Notes: generated by a model not told the origin, from the letters alone. A stretch of 64,000 nucleotides of DNA from Paracoccaceae bacterium (GCA_028285485.1 JANQPC010000068.1:1-64000); one strand, 5' to 3'. Positions 16,696-27,690 are shown, counted from the first letter of the stretch. Program-made: numbers and translations.

Positions 16696-18267
16696 ATGAC
16701 GACCGACCAAAACCGCGTGTTGATCTTCGACACCACCCTGCGCGACGGCGAACAAAGCCCGGGCGCCACGATGACCCATAATGAGAAGCTGGAAATTGCG
16801 CGGCTGCTTGATGAGATGGGCGTTGATATCATCGAGGCGGGCTTCCCGATCGCCTCGGAAGGCGATTTCCAGGCAGTGAGCGAAATCGCGAAAGCGGCGG
16901 AAAACGCGCAGATCTGCGGCCTCTCCCGCGCCAATTTCAAGGATATCGACAGGTGCTGGGAGGCGGTGCGCCATGCAAAGCGCCCGCGCATCCACACCTT
17001 TATCGGCACCTCGCCGCAACACCGCGCCATTCCGAACCTCACCAAGGATGAGATGGCCGAACGGATCCACGAAACCGTGACCCATGCCCGCAACTATTGC
17101 GACAATGTGCAATGGTCGCCCATGGATGCCACGCGCACAGAGTGGGATTACCTTGCCCGCGTTGTCGAAATCGCGATCAAGGCGGGCGCCACCACGATCA
17201 ATATCCCCGATACCGTGGGCTACACCGCCCCGGTGGAAAGCGCCGATCTGATCCGCCGCCTGATTGCCGAGGTGCCGGGGGCCGATGAAGTGATCTTCGC
17301 CACCCATTGCCACAACGATCTGGGCATGGCGACGGCCAATGCGCTGGCCGCCGTGGAAGGCGGCGCCCGCCAGATCGAATGCACGATCAACGGCCTTGGT
17401 GAACGCGCGGGCAACACTGCCCTTGAAGAGGTGGTGATGGCGATGCGGGTGCGGGGCGATATCATGCCCTACACGACGGGCGTTGATACCACGAAGATCA
17501 TGAACATCTCGCGCCGAGTGGCCACCGTTTCGGGCTTTGCGGTGCAGTACAACAAGGCCATCGTGGGCAAGAACGCCTTCGCCCATGAAAGCGGCATCCA
17601 TCAGGACGGGATGCTGAAAAGCGCCGATACGTTTGAGATCATGCGGCCCGAGGATGTGGGCCTCAAGGAAACCGCGATCGTGATGGGCAAGCATTCGGGC
17701 CGCGCCGCGCTGCGCTCGAAGCTGAAGGAACTGGGCTATGAACTGGCCGACAATCAGCTCAACGATGTATTCGTGCGGTTCAAGGCGCTGGCCGACCGCA
17801 AGAAGGAAGTCTTCGAGGATGATCTGCTCGCGCTCATGCGCGATCAGGCCTCCGGCGAGGTACATGACCGGATCCAGGTCAAGTTCCTGCGCGTGATTTG
17901 CGGGACCGAGGCGCCGCAATCGGCGGATCTGACGCTTTCGATCGATGGCGAAGATAAGCAGATCACCGCCCAGGGCGACGGGCCGGTGGATGCAACCTTC
18001 AATGCGGTCAAGGCGCTCTTCCCCCATGAGGCCAACCTGCAGCTCTACCAGGTGCATGCAGTGACCGAGGGCACCGATGCCCAGGCCACGGTGAGCGTGC
18101 GGATGGAGGAAGAGGGGCGCATCGCTACTGGGCAGGCCGCCGATACCGATACGGTGGTGGCCTCCGCCAAGGCCTATGTGAACGCGCTGAACCGCCTTCT
18201 CGTGCGGCGCGAGAAATCCGACCCCGATAGCGATATCAAGACGGTGAGCTACAAAGACGCCGGCTGA
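16696..18267 (+). CDS. leuA: 2-isopropylmalate synthase
   Basis: This 523-residue enzyme condenses acetyl-CoA with 2-oxoisovalerate, the first committed step to leucine. The TIM barrel opens with [18 protein letters not shown] and contains the metal-binding [14 protein letters not shown] and [20 protein letters not shown] motifs, followed by [12 protein letters not shown]. The C-terminal 140 or so residues form the leucine-sensing domain ([20 protein letters not shown]), so both allosteric feedback and leader control are likely. The start at 16696 follows a GAGGA Shine-Dalgarno. The gene is not clustered with other leu genes here. Confidence 0.97.
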   Translation: MTTDQNRVLIFDTTLRDGEQSPGATMTHNEKLEIARLLDEMGVDIIEAGFPIASEGDFQAVSEIAKAAENAQICGLSRANFKDIDRCWEAVRHAKRPRIHTFIGTSPQHRAIPNLTKDEMAERIHETVTHARNYCDNVQWSPMDATRTEWDYLARVVEIAIKAGATTINIPDTVGYTAPVESADLIRRLIAEVPGADEVIFATHCHNDLGMATANALAAVEGGARQIECTINGLGERAGNTALEEVVMAMRVRGDIMPYTTGVDTTKIMNISRRVATVSGFAVQYNKAIVGKNAFAHESGIHQDGMLKSADTFEIMRPEDVGLKETAIVMGKHSGRAALRSKLKELGYELADNQLNDVFVRFKALADRKKEVFEDDLLALMRDQASGEVHDRIQVKFLRVICGTEAPQSADLTLSIDGEDKQITAQGDGPVDATFNAVKALFPHEANLQLYQVHAVTEGTDAQATVSVRMEEEGRIATGQAADTDTVVASAKAYVNALNRLLVRREKSDPDSDIKTVSYKDAG

Positions 18268-18340
18268 GCCGCCTTGCGGCGCGCGCCTGGCCGCCCAAAA
18301 CCCTCTAGGCAGCGCGCGCCGCCCTACCTAACTTGCGGCA

Positions 18341-19516
18341 ATGGATCTTGCCGTGATCTTCTTCACGCTTGGGGCGCTGTTCGCGGCGGGGCTGGCGGCC
18401 GATATGCTGGGCCGCAGCACCCGCCTGCCGCGGGTGACCCTGCTGCTGGCCTGCGGGCTGATCGTGGGCGATGCGGGCCTGGGGCTTTTGCCCGAGGCCG
18501 TGGGCGATTGGTACGAGCCGCTTTCCATCGTGGCGCTGACGATGGTGGCCTTCCTCCTCGGCGGCGCGCTGGAGGCGCGCACGCTTGCCGCCCATGGGCG
18601 CGAGATCCTTGCGATCTCGCTCGCGATCGTGCTGATCACCCTTGCCGGTGTAACCGGCGGGCTCTGGGCCATGGGCGTTGATCCGGGGCTGGCCCTCCTT
18701 CTTGGCGCCATTGCCACGGCCACGGCACCCGCCGCGATGCAGGATGTGATACGCCAGTCGGGTATCGAGAACGGGTTTACCGATACGCTGAAGGGCATCA
18801 CGGCGATTGACGATGCCTGGGGCCTCATGGCCTTCGCCGTGGTGATCGTTGTGGTGCACCAGATGGGCGGCAGCGGCGAAGCTGGCTTCCTTTTGGGCGC
18901 GGTGCGGGAGATCGGGGGATCGATCCTTCTGGGCCTCGCGATCGGGCTGCCCGCGGCCTACCTCACGGGGCGGCTTTCGGGTGGCGAGCCCCTGATGACG
19001 GAAGCGCTGGCGCTGGTGTTCTTCACCGCAGGCGCGGCGATCTGGCTTGAGCTCTCCTACCTTCTGGCGGGGATGACGGTGGGCGCGATCATCGTGAACA
19101 GCGCGCGCCACCACACCCGCGCCTTCCACGAGATCGAGCATATCCAATGGCCCTTCATGATCCTTTTCTTCATCCTCGCGGGCGCGGCGCTGGAGCCCGA
19201 CGCACTGTTCGAAGTGGGGCTGATCGGCGTGGCCTATTTCGTGCTCCGCATCCTCGCGCGGCTGGCAGGCGGCTGGATCGGCGCCGTGCTCGGCGGCGCG
19301 GGCGCGGTGGAGCGGCCCTGGTACGGCCCCGCGCTTTTGCCGCAAGCGGGCGTTGCGGTGGGGATGGCGCTGGTGGCGGGCGAACAATTCCCGGACTGGG
19401 CCGAGGCGATCATGGCGCTGACCATTGCGGCCACGGTGGCGTTTGAGCTTTTGGGGCCGCTTGTTACGCTTTACGCCGTGCGCCGGGTGGCGGCACGCCA
19501 GGCGCCGGGGGCCTAG
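18341..19516 (+). CDS. Cation:proton antiporter, CPA2-like
   Basis: This 391-residue integral membrane protein has about 12 hydrophobic segments and begins MDLAVIFFTLGALFAAGLAAD, the usual first helix of CPA2 Na+(K+)/H+ antiporters. The internal ATAPAAMQDVIRQSG segment and the acidic pair in ITAIDDAWGLMAFA fit the ion-binding site of the family. There is no C-terminal TrkA-N domain, and the protein ends shortly after the last helix. The gene is 73 bases downstream of leuA and may be read from the same promoter. It converges on the hydroxyacid dehydrogenase gene across a repeat element. Confidence 0.85.
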   Translation: MDLAVIFFTLGALFAAGLAADMLGRSTRLPRVTLLLACGLIVGDAGLGLLPEAVGDWYEPLSIVALTMVAFLLGGALEARTLAAHGREILAISLAIVLITLAGVTGGLWAMGVDPGLALLLGAIATATAPAAMQDVIRQSGIENGFTDTLKGITAIDDAWGLMAFAVVIVVVHQMGGSGEAGFLLGAVREIGGSILLGLAIGLPAAYLTGRLSGGEPLMTEALALVFFTAGAAIWLELSYLLAGMTVGAIIVNSARHHTRAFHEIEHIQWPFMILFFILAGAALEPDALFEVGLIGVAYFVLRILARLAGGWIGAVLGGAGAVERPWYGPALLPQAGVAVGMALVAGEQFPDWAEAIMALTIAATVAFELLGPLVTLYAVRRVAARQAPGA

Positions 19517-19529
19517 TGCCTAGCGGGTC

Positions 19530-19582
19530 ATGCGAAAGAACTGGGTCGGCTAACGCTGCCTGAAATCAAAGATTTCAACGCG
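19530..19582 (-). repeat. Dispersed 53-bp repeat, copy 1
   Basis: Read on the minus strand, these 53 bases match 32938-32990 without gaps at about 45 of 53 positions, including an identical block of 25 bases and an identical 10-base end (TCTTTCGCAT). The identical block contains a small palindrome, TGAAATC-AAA-GATTTCA on the plus strand. A run of eight or nine T and a second TCTTTCG-type sequence (19608-19614) follow on the plus strand, so the element may extend to about 19620 with imperfect inverted ends. It lies between two convergent genes. Confidence 0.7.
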
Positions 19583-19624
19583 CAGATTGATGTTGGATTT
19601 TTTTTGGGTCTTTCGTCAAACGTT

Positions 19625-20554
19625 CTAATAGGCCCGCGCGCGATCGACCACATGCAGGAAGGGCTCTCCCGCCTCCCCCCGCCGGATGTTTTCGGCAATC
19701 GCGCGGCTCGCGGATCCGGGGCGGGTGGCGGAGGCGATGTGGGGCGTAACGGTCACCTGCGGATGCGCCCAGTAGGGATCGCCGGGCGGCAAGGGCTCCA
19801 CCCGGAAGGCATCGAGCGTGGCGTGGGCCACCTGCCCCGTATCGAGGGCTGCGAGCAGCGCGGCATCCTCGATCAGCCCGCCGCGGCCGGGGTTCAGGAT
19901 CACCGCGCCTTGGGGCAGATGCCCCAGCGCCGCGGCATCGAGCAAGCACTCGGTCGCAGGCGTGAGCGGCAAAAGCAAAACGAGGATTTCCGCGCCCGCC
20001 AGCACCTGCGGCAGGGCGGCGGCGCCATGGGCGGTTTCAACGCCGGCAATAGCCTTGGCGCTGTTGCTCCACCCAGAGACGCGGAAGTTCAGCGCCGCGA
20101 GCGCGGCCGCGCAGGCCGCTCCCAGTTCGCCGAGGCCAAGGATCGCAACGCGCCGATCCCGCGCCAGCGGCGGCGCGCCTGCGCGCCACACCCCATCCTG
20201 CCCGAGAACATGCGCATCGGTCCCAAGGTGGTGGCGCAGAACATGGCCCGTGACCCATTCCACCATCCCCTCCGTCAGCCCCGCATCCACCATCCGGCAG
20301 AGCGGGATTTTCAGCGTGTCATTGCCCACCACATCCTCAACCCCCGCCCAGAGGTTCAGCACGGCCTTCGCGCGAGTGTAGGGGCTGAAATCCTGCAACG
20401 GGCTGTTCGGGGCGTAAACGATATAGTCCACCACCTCGGGCGCATGATCGCGGGAAAGATCGGCCTCAAGCCCTGCCGCGGCCAATGCGGCAGGCAGCAC
20501 GGTGCGGTATTCTTCCCAGCGCCCATCGGTGGCCGCGAATAGAACGCGGATCAT
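19625..20554 (-). CDS. ghrA: D-isomer 2-hydroxyacid dehydrogenase, glyoxylate/hydroxypyruvate reductase A type
   Basis: This 309-residue NAD(P)-dependent reductase of the GhrA branch carries the cofactor motif VAILGLGELGAACA, the catalytic Arg in NPGRGGLIEDAALL, the Glu in DAFRVEPLP and the His in TPHIASATRP. GhrA-type enzymes reduce glyoxylate and hydroxypyruvate. It overlaps the end of rodA by 4 bases (ATGA), so it is translationally coupled to the rod-shape operon. That is an odd place for this enzyme and probably reflects operon hitch-hiking rather than a shape role. Confidence 0.85.
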   Translation of the reverse strand: MIRVLFAATDGRWEEYRTVLPAALAAAGLEADLSRDHAPEVVDYIVYAPNSPLQDFSPYTRAKAVLNLWAGVEDVVGNDTLKIPLCRMVDAGLTEGMVEWVTGHVLRHHLGTDAHVLGQDGVWRAGAPPLARDRRVAILGLGELGAACAAALAALNFRVSGWSNSAKAIAGVETAHGAAALPQVLAGAEILVLLLPLTPATECLLDAAALGHLPQGAVILNPGRGGLIEDAALLAALDTGQVAHATLDAFRVEPLPPGDPYWAHPQVTVTPHIASATRPGSASRAIAENIRRGEAGEPFLHVVDRARAY

Positions 20555-21696
20555 CGGCCGCGGGGCCGGTGCACGTGGGCCGATTGCACAAGGCCGAAGG
20601 CGATCATCAGAACCAGCATTGCCGATCCCCCGTAGCTGACCAGCGGAAGCGGCACACCCACCACCGGCGCCAGCCCCATCACCATCGACATGTTGACCGC
20701 GAAATAGAGGAAGAACGCCGCCGCGATGCCGTAGACAAGCAGCGAAGAGAAGCGATCCTTCATCGTCATCGCCGAGGCCACGCAGAAGAAGATGATCAGC
20801 CCGTAAAGCGACAGAAGCGAGAACGCGCCGATAAAGCCGAACTCTTCAGCCAGTGTGGTGAAGATGAAATCGGTATGCTTTTCGGGCAGAAAGTTCAGCC
20901 GCGATTGCGTGCCCTGCATAAAGCCCCGGCCCGAAAACCCGCCCGAGCCCAGCGCGATTTTCGATTGTGTGATGTGGTAGCCCGCGCCAAGCGGATCCTG
21001 GCTGGGATCGAGGAAGGTATCGATCCTGCGGTACTGGTAATCCTTCAAGAGCTGCCAGGGCGTTCCGCGGGAAGAAAAGACGGCAAAGATCGCCCCCACC
21101 CCGCCCGCGATCACGGTGCCGAAGTACCACCAGCTTACGCCCGCGCAGAACATCACGATCCCGCCGCCGACGACGAGCAGGATCGAGGTGCCAAGATCGG
21201 GCTGGATCACCACCAGCGCAGTGGGGATCAGGATCAGGATCAGCGGGATCAGCACGAAGAACGGGTGCGAAACCTTCTTGGGATCGAGCCAATCGTAATA
21301 GGCCGCGAGGATCATCACGAGGGTAATCTTCGTTACTTCCGAAGGCTGCAGGCGCATGAAGCCCAGATCGATCCACCGCTGGGCGCCCATGCCGGTGACC
21401 CCCACAAACTCCACCGCCAGAAGGAGAAGAAGCGAGACGCCGTAGGCCAGAACCGCCACGTTGCGCCAGAACCAGATCGGGATCATGGCAACGATGAACA
21501 TCGCCACGAGCCCCAGGGCGAAGCGCTGAAGCTGCGGCTCCGACCAGCGATCGAAGCGCCCGCCGGCCACCGAGTAGAGCATCACCACGCCGATTGCGGC
21601 CACGGCGGTGACCAGCAGGATCAGCGGCCAGTTCAGGTAGAGGATCTTGCGGGCCCCTGTGGGCACCGTTTTGACGTTATACTCAAGATAGCTCAT
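20551..21696 (-). CDS. rodA: Rod shape-determining peptidoglycan glycosyltransferase RodA
   Basis: This 381-residue SEDS-family membrane protein has about 10 transmembrane helices. It polymerises glycan strands of the lateral wall together with PBP2. Typical sequence includes AIGVVMLYSVAGG near helix 1-2, the large periplasmic loop with LGAGYHITQSKIALGSGGFSGRG, and EKHTDFIFTTLAEEFGFIG, which is the conserved SEDS signature, ending with PVVGVPLPLVSYGGSAM. It overlaps mrdA upstream and ghrA downstream by 4 bases each, so expression is coupled in the mre operon. Confidence 0.97.
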   Translation of the reverse strand: MSYLEYNVKTVPTGARKILYLNWPLILLVTAVAAIGVVMLYSVAGGRFDRWSEPQLQRFALGLVAMFIVAMIPIWFWRNVAVLAYGVSLLLLLAVEFVGVTGMGAQRWIDLGFMRLQPSEVTKITLVMILAAYYDWLDPKKVSHPFFVLIPLILILIPTALVVIQPDLGTSILLVVGGGIVMFCAGVSWWYFGTVIAGGVGAIFAVFSSRGTPWQLLKDYQYRRIDTFLDPSQDPLGAGYHITQSKIALGSGGFSGRGFMQGTQSRLNFLPEKHTDFIFTTLAEEFGFIGAFSLLSLYGLIIFFCVASAMTMKDRFSSLLVYGIAAAFFLYFAVNMSMVMGLAPVVGVPLPLVSYGGSAMLVLMIAFGLVQSAHVHRPRGR

Positions 21697-23636
21697 GCGC
21701 GGCTGCGCCCCGGCGCGGGGGGCCGTGGATCCTTGAGATCCATCGCCTCATACATCGTGCGCACGCGTTCACGCTGGCTGGAGGGATAGGCCTCCAGCGG
21801 CGGCACATCCCCGAATTGCGCGAAGGCCAGGATATCGCGGGCCACGGGGGCCGCGGCGCGGGAGCCGCCGCCGCCATGCTCCACCACGACGGAGATCGCA
21901 TATTTCGGTTTGTCGCGGGGCGCATAGCCCACGTAAAGCGCGTGGTCGCGCCGTTCCCAGGGCAGATCCTCGTTGCGGATCACGCCTGCGGCACGTTCTG
22001 CCGGGGTGATGTTGCGCACCTGGCTGGTGCCGGTTTTGCCCGCAATCTCATAGCCTTCCAGAACGATCCGGCTCCCCCGCGCGGTGCCGCGCGGCCCGTT
22101 GTTCACCCCGTCCATCGCATCGCGCATGAGCTTGAGGTGATAGGGGTTCACATCCAGCGTTTCCGGCGGATCGGGGTAGAGCGGCACGCCATCGACCGTT
22201 TTGATCAGGTGCGGCTCAAGGTTCAGCCCGCTGGCCATCCGGGCGGTGTAGACGCAAAGCTGCAGCGGCGAGGCCAGCGTGAAGCCCTGCCCGATCGAGG
22301 CGTTGAGCGTATCGCCCACGCGCCATGCCTCGCCCCGCCGGATCTGCTTCCACTGCTGTGTGGGGGCGAGGCCCTCGGTCACCGCCGACATCGGGATATC
22401 GTGGCGCACGCCAAGGCCCAGCTTGTTGGCCATCGCGGTGATCCGATCGATCCCCACCCGTTGGGAGATGTCGTAATAATAGACGTCGCAAGATTGCACG
22501 AGGGAATCGTGCAGATCCATATGCCCGTGCCCGCCCCGCTTCCAGCAATGGAAGCGCCTGCGGCCAAGCTGGTAGTGGCCTGGGCACCAAACCGTCTCCC
22601 CAGGGTTCATCACGCCCATCTCAAGCGCGGCGAGGGCGATCACCATCTTGTAGGTCGATCCCGGCGGATAGGTGCCCTGCACCGGCTTGTTCCGGAGCGG
22701 CACGTACTTGTCTTCGCGCAGCAGGTTGTAATCGGCCGCGGAGATGCCGCGCACAAAAAGGTTCGGATCGTAGGCCGGGGCAGAGCCGATGGAGAGAATA
22801 TCGCCATTCTCACAATCCATCACCACAACGCCCGCGCTTTCGCCCGCAAGGCGCGCCTGAACGAAGTTCTGCAGCCGGGCATCGACGGTAAGTTGAATAT
22901 CGGTGCCGGGGATGCCCGGATCGCGATCAAGCTCACGCATCACGCGGCCTGCGGCGTTCACCTCGATGCGCTTGCTGCCCGCCTTGCCGCGCAGCTGCTC
23001 CTCCAGCTTGTTTTCCACCCCGATCTTGCCGATCTGGAATTTCGGGATCTGCAGCAGGGGATCGGGGTCTTCGATCCGGTTCAGATCGTAATCGCTGACA
23101 GGGCCGACATAGCCGATGACATGGGCAAAATCCTCGTAAAGCGGGTAGTAGCGCGAGAGCCCCACATCGGGGGTGATACCGGGCAGCGAGGGTGCGTTGA
23201 CGGCCACCTTGGAAAACTCTTCCCAAGTCAGCCGGTCCGCAAGGGTGACTGGCACAAAGGGGCTGCGGCGGTTCATTTCGCGGATCGCGCGTTCAAGCTC
23301 GGTTTCATCAAGCGAGACGATCTGCTTCAGCTTCACGAGAAGCTCATCCACATCGCCCGCATCCTCGCGCACGATGATGATGCGGTAGTTCTGCGCGTTG
23401 TCGGCGATGATCACGCCATTGCGGTCGTAGATAATGCCGCGCGGCGGGGCGAGAAGGCGCATATTCACGCGATTCTCCTCGGCCAGAAGCCGGTACTGAT
23501 CGCTCTCCTCGATCTGAAGCTGGCGCATTCGCAGCCCCAGCATGCCCATGAAGGAAAGCTGCAGGCCCGTCAGAACCAGCCCGCGGCGGGTGACCGTGCG
23601 GGCGTTTTCTTCGACTTCCTTGGGATTTTGCCTCAT
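21693..23636 (-). CDS. mrdA: Penicillin-binding protein 2 (cell elongation transpeptidase)
   Basis: This 647-residue inner-membrane-anchored class B PBP cross-links peptidoglycan during elongation. It has one N-terminal membrane anchor (VLTGLQLSFMGMLGLRM) and the dimerisation domain with APPRGIIYDRNGVIIADN. In the transpeptidase domain the active Ser lies near residue 327 in GSTYK, followed by SCDVYYYD and the KTG box in AGKTGTSQV. The C-terminus is proline rich. It works with RodA, MreC and MreD, encoded directly beside it, with 4-base overlaps to mreD and rodA. Confidence 0.97.
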   Translation of the reverse strand: MRQNPKEVEENARTVTRRGLVLTGLQLSFMGMLGLRMRQLQIEESDQYRLLAEENRVNMRLLAPPRGIIYDRNGVIIADNAQNYRIIIVREDAGDVDELLVKLKQIVSLDETELERAIREMNRRSPFVPVTLADRLTWEEFSKVAVNAPSLPGITPDVGLSRYYPLYEDFAHVIGYVGPVSDYDLNRIEDPDPLLQIPKFQIGKIGVENKLEEQLRGKAGSKRIEVNAAGRVMRELDRDPGIPGTDIQLTVDARLQNFVQARLAGESAGVVVMDCENGDILSIGSAPAYDPNLFVRGISAADYNLLREDKYVPLRNKPVQGTYPPGSTYKMVIALAALEMGVMNPGETVWCPGHYQLGRRRFHCWKRGGHGHMDLHDSLVQSCDVYYYDISQRVGIDRITAMANKLGLGVRHDIPMSAVTEGLAPTQQWKQIRRGEAWRVGDTLNASIGQGFTLASPLQLCVYTARMASGLNLEPHLIKTVDGVPLYPDPPETLDVNPYHLKLMRDAMDGVNNGPRGTARGSRIVLEGYEIAGKTGTSQVRNITPAERAAGVIRNEDLPWERRDHALYVGYAPRDKPKYAISVVVEHGGGGSRAAAPVARDILAFAQFGDVPPLEAYPSSQRERVRTMYEAMDLKDPRPPAPGRSRA

Positions 23637-24172
23637 ACGCGACGCCCCAGTTGATCGACCGCCCCCGGCGCAACCTTTCTAAGGCCCAAAAACGCAACCG
23701 AAAAGAACACAGCGAGGGGATAGCAAAGAATTGTGATCAGCATTTGCAGGAGCGAAAGGCCGAAACTGGGCTGATCGGCGGCAAATAGCGTGAGGATCGC
23801 AATGTAGCCGATGGAGGTGGCGGTGATCACGATGCTGACCAGCATCCATTCCAGAAGGAAGGGCAGATCGCGCCACTGCGCCTCACGCGCGCGCACCACT
23901 TCCAGCGCAACCACCACGCAGGCCGCCCAAAGCCCGAGGGGGCGCATGAACAGCACATCCATCATCAGAAACACCGCCGCCACGAGGCCCACGGGCACAT
24001 AGGCCGGGCGCCTGAGTACCCAGGCGATGGCGATGAGAAACATCACATCGGGGCCCGGCAGGCGCCCGGGGCCTGCATCGATGGGCAGGAGCCGCGTGAA
24101 AATCACCGCAAAGGCAATCGCGGCGAAGAGCAGGCGGAACTGCCAGCGGTGCGAGGTCACGCGCTCAGCCAT
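23633..24172 (-). CDS. mreD: Rod shape-determining protein MreD
   Basis: This 179-residue protein has five or six predicted membrane helices and little conserved sequence apart from PGPDVMFLIAIAWVLRRP and PLGLWAACVVVALEVVRAR, which fit MreD. It is an inner-membrane part of the elongasome. The identification leans on size, topology and position between mreC and mrdA. It overlaps mreC by 8 bases upstream and mrdA by 4 bases downstream. Confidence 0.92.
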   Translation of the reverse strand: MAERVTSHRWQFRLLFAAIAFAVIFTRLLPIDAGPGRLPGPDVMFLIAIAWVLRRPAYVPVGLVAAVFLMMDVLFMRPLGLWAACVVVALEVVRAREAQWRDLPFLLEWMLVSIVITATSIGYIAILTLFAADQPSFGLSLLQMLITILCYPLAVFFSVAFLGLRKVAPGAVDQLGRRV

Positions 24173-25070
24173 CGCCGCTGGCCTCGGGCGGTGGCGGCAG
24201 TTCGAAGATCCCGCCCGGGACGATCAGCTCGCCCGGCAACGCGATCGTTTCGGCCGGTTGCGAGCGCAGGACGCGCAGGAACTCCAGCCTTTCGTAATCC
24301 GCCGAAAGCCGCACGCGCAGGCGGTTGTCAGGCCCGGCCACGAGCTGGCCCACAAGAAGCCCTGCGGGAAACACCCCGCCATCGCCGGAGGAAACGACAC
24401 GGTCGCCCGGGCGGACCATTTCCATATCCTCGATAAAATCCACCGGCGGCAGGGGCGAGTTATCGCCGGCAAGGATGCCGCGCTGGCCCGAGGGCTGGAT
24501 GGTCACGGGGATACGGCTGCCGGGATCGGTGAGAAGGATCACGCGGGAGGTGGTTTGGCCCACGCCCGAGATGCGGCCCACAAGGCCAAGCCCATCTGTG
24601 GTGGCCCAGCCATCTTGGATGCCATCGCGCGCGCCTACGTTGAGAAGCACCGATTGGCGGAAGGGCGATCCGCTATCGGCCAGAACCACGCCGGTCACAA
24701 AAGTAAGCTTGGGGTCGAGCCGCACGTTGTTGAGATCGAGGAGCTTGGCGTTTTCCTGTTCAAGCTGCAGCGCTGCCTCGCGCCAGGCGCGCATCTGCTG
24801 CAGCTCGCGCCGCAATTCCTGGTTCTGCTCGTAAAGCCGCGCGTAGCTTTGGAAGCCGTCGGCCATATCGGCCACGTTTGTGACCGGCACCAGTGCCCAA
24901 TCCATCGAGGGCACGAAGCGATCGACAAGCATGGCGCGGAAGCGTTCGGCGCGGGGGCTATCGATCCGCCACAGGAGGAACAGCGCGAAGAGCACAAGAA
25001 CGATGCCGCCCACGAGGATCCGCCGGATCGGGCGCCCAAAATCTTCGCTGCTGCTCCGGTCAGACGCCAC
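24165..25070 (-). CDS. mreC: Rod shape-determining protein MreC
   Basis: This 301-residue bitopic protein has an N-terminal membrane helix (RILVGGIVLVLFALFLLW), a coiled coil at about 75-115 (RLYEQNQELRRELQQM, LQLEQENAKLLDL) and a periplasmic beta domain with LVGRISGVGQTTSRVILLTDPGSRIPV. It bridges MreB inside to PBP2 outside. The start appears to be a GTG at 25070 after GAAGAGG, 32 bases downstream of mreB. It ends in an acidic, proline-rich tail. Confidence 0.96.
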   Translation of the reverse strand: MASDRSSSEDFGRPIRRILVGGIVLVLFALFLLWRIDSPRAERFRAMLVDRFVPSMDWALVPVTNVADMADGFQSYARLYEQNQELRRELQQMRAWREAALQLEQENAKLLDLNNVRLDPKLTFVTGVVLADSGSPFRQSVLLNVGARDGIQDGWATTDGLGLVGRISGVGQTTSRVILLTDPGSRIPVTIQPSGQRGILAGDNSPLPPVDFIEDMEMVRPGDRVVSSGDGGVFPAGLLVGQLVAGPDNRLRVRLSADYERLEFLRVLRSQPAETIALPGELIVPGGIFELPPPPEASGDG

Positions 25071-25102
25071 GGCCTCTTCCCCGGGCCGGAAGCTCGGCCC
25101 TG

Positions 25103-26239
<1,137 letters not shown>

Positions 26240-26283
26240 TTATTTTGCAAGGATTGTCGCGCCCTTGCATAAATGCGACTTTG

Positions 26284-27063
26284 TCAGCGCAGGATCGGCG
26301 GCTTTTTCGGGTCGCTACCCGGTGGTTGTTGCACAAAACCGACATTCGGCGCGGGCAGCTCCAGTTTCAGCGCGGTGCGCGCCAGCCGGGGAGCCAGCGT
26401 ATCGGCGGCAGAGAGAAAGGCCACATCCACCGCGCCCGCTTCGAGACCGGAAAAAACCAGCGCCTCGGAAACCGCATGCGCCAGCGCCGCTTCGGCCCCG
26501 CCACGCGCATCGATGAAGGCCAGAAGGTGGCCCGCGCCGCCGCCCTCGTAGGTGACATTCGCAAGATAGGCCACGCGCGCGAGCCCTGCCGCCGCGGGAA
26601 GTTTGGCCTCAAGTGCCGTCAGGAACGCCTCGGGCACATCGGCCGGGGGCGCCACCTCCACAGGCCGCGCTTCGAGCGTATCGGGCGCGGTCGCGACGGT
26701 TTCGGCCAGCCAGGCCACGGCCGCGGCCGGGAGCAGAATGGCCGAGGGTGCAACCCCGAGGTTCAGCCCAAGGCCCATCCCTTCAGCGGCCAGATGCGCG
26801 GCAAGCGTGCGGCCTGAAAGCGTGGCATGGGGCGTGGGCCCCTCGCCGAAGGCCGCAAGCCTGTCTTCACCATCGAAGGCCAGCACAATCGGCCCGTCTT
26901 CCAGCGGAAAGACCCTTGGCGCGATGGCATCGCCCGCATCCTCGGCCAGCAGAACGTGAAGTTCGGCATCGGCGAGACGTTCGAAAAACCGCAGGCGCGC
27001 CGCTTCATCCTCGGGCGCCGCCTCCATCGCCGCATGGGCCGCATCGAGCACCGTTTCGCTCAT
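26284..27063 (-). CDS. SseB-family protein
   Basis: This 259-residue cytoplasmic protein has an SseB-like N-terminal domain (LHVLLAEDAGDAIAPRVFPLEDGPIVLAFDGEDRLAAF) and a second copy-like C-terminal region with AFIDARGGAEAALAHAVSEAL. SseB-family proteins are small and poorly characterised; E. coli SseB enhances serine-sensitivity phenotypes. The frame is open further upstream, but the ATG at 27063 overlaps the stop of the upstream glycosylase gene as ATGA, the normal coupling seen throughout this window. The C-terminus ends KKPPILR. Confidence 0.7.
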   Translation of the reverse strand: MSETVLDAAHAAMEAAPEDEAARLRFFERLADAELHVLLAEDAGDAIAPRVFPLEDGPIVLAFDGEDRLAAFGEGPTPHATLSGRTLAAHLAAEGMGLGLNLGVAPSAILLPAAAVAWLAETVATAPDTLEARPVEVAPPADVPEAFLTALEAKLPAAAGLARVAYLANVTYEGGGAGHLLAFIDARGGAEAALAHAVSEALVFSGLEAGAVDVAFLSAADTLAPRLARTALKLELPAPNVGFVQQPPGSDPKKPPILR

Positions 27064-27647
27064 GCCAGTACCTCCGCCACCTGGGCGCGCAAGGCGGGCA
27101 GCACCTCCGCCTCGAACCACGGGTTCTTCTTCAGCCACGCGGTGTTGCGCCAGGAGGGATGGGGCAAGGCAAACACCCTTGGTGCATGGTCGCGCCAGGC
27201 AGCCACGGTTTCGGTGACCCCCGTTTTCACCCCGAGATGCCATTTATGCGCATAGCCGCCGACCACAATGGTTAGCGGGGCATCGCCCAGCGCGGCCATC
27301 ACTTTCGCGTTCCAGGTGCTCGCGCAGATCTTCGGCGGCGGCAGATCGGACCCCTTCGCATCGTAGCCGGGAAAGCAGAACGCCATGGGCACGACGGCGA
27401 GCTTGGCCTGATCGTAGAACGTGTCTTCCCCGATCCCCATCCAATCCCGCAACCGCTGCCCGGAGGGATCGAAGAAGGGCTTTTGCGCCTCATGGGCCCG
27501 AAGGCCCGGCGCCTGCCCCGCCACCACGATGGGCGCGCCGGGGCGAAACCACACAACGGGGCGCGGCGCATGCCCCGTGGCGGTGGCCGCGAAGCGATCG
27601 GCACAAAGGCGGCAGGCGCGAATGTCATCGGGAAGCGTGGCGTGCAT
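27060..27647 (-). CDS. Uracil-DNA glycosylase-like protein
   Basis: This 195-residue UDG-superfamily protein has the uracil-site loop VVAGQAPGLRAHEAQKPFFDPSG, the strand VVPMAFCFPGYDAKGSD, and the second active-site loop LPHPSWRN, in the position of the HPS motif of the superfamily. The N-terminal CRLCADRF resembles the start of the family, but there is no four-Cys iron-sulfur set, so it is not a classical family 4 enzyme. It is probably a DNA repair glycosylase of uncertain lesion range. The start at 27647 is an ATG; an upstream TTG at 27656 is unlikely. Divergent from arsR. Confidence 0.8.
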   Translation of the reverse strand: MHATLPDDIRACRLCADRFAATATGHAPRPVVWFRPGAPIVVAGQAPGLRAHEAQKPFFDPSGQRLRDWMGIGEDTFYDQAKLAVVPMAFCFPGYDAKGSDLPPPKICASTWNAKVMAALGDAPLTIVVGGYAHKWHLGVKTGVTETVAAWRDHAPRVFALPHPSWRNTAWLKKNPWFEAEVLPALRAQVAEVLA

Positions 27648-27690
27648 GGGCGCCAAACTAGGCGCTGGGGCGGGGAGTGCAAATCGGGGC

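Noticed and set aside
19594-19606. Run of T as a simple intrinsic terminator of the antiporter gene
   Set aside because: The nearest stem upstream is short and AT-rich and is part of the dispersed repeat, so I kept it as a repeat feature rather than calling a terminator.
21816-23654. 612-codon plus-strand frame across mrdA
   Set aside because: It is antisense to a clear penicillin-binding protein 2 with intact active-site motifs. High GC leaves long open antisense frames, and the translated product is His/Arg/Gly-rich with no recognisable domain.
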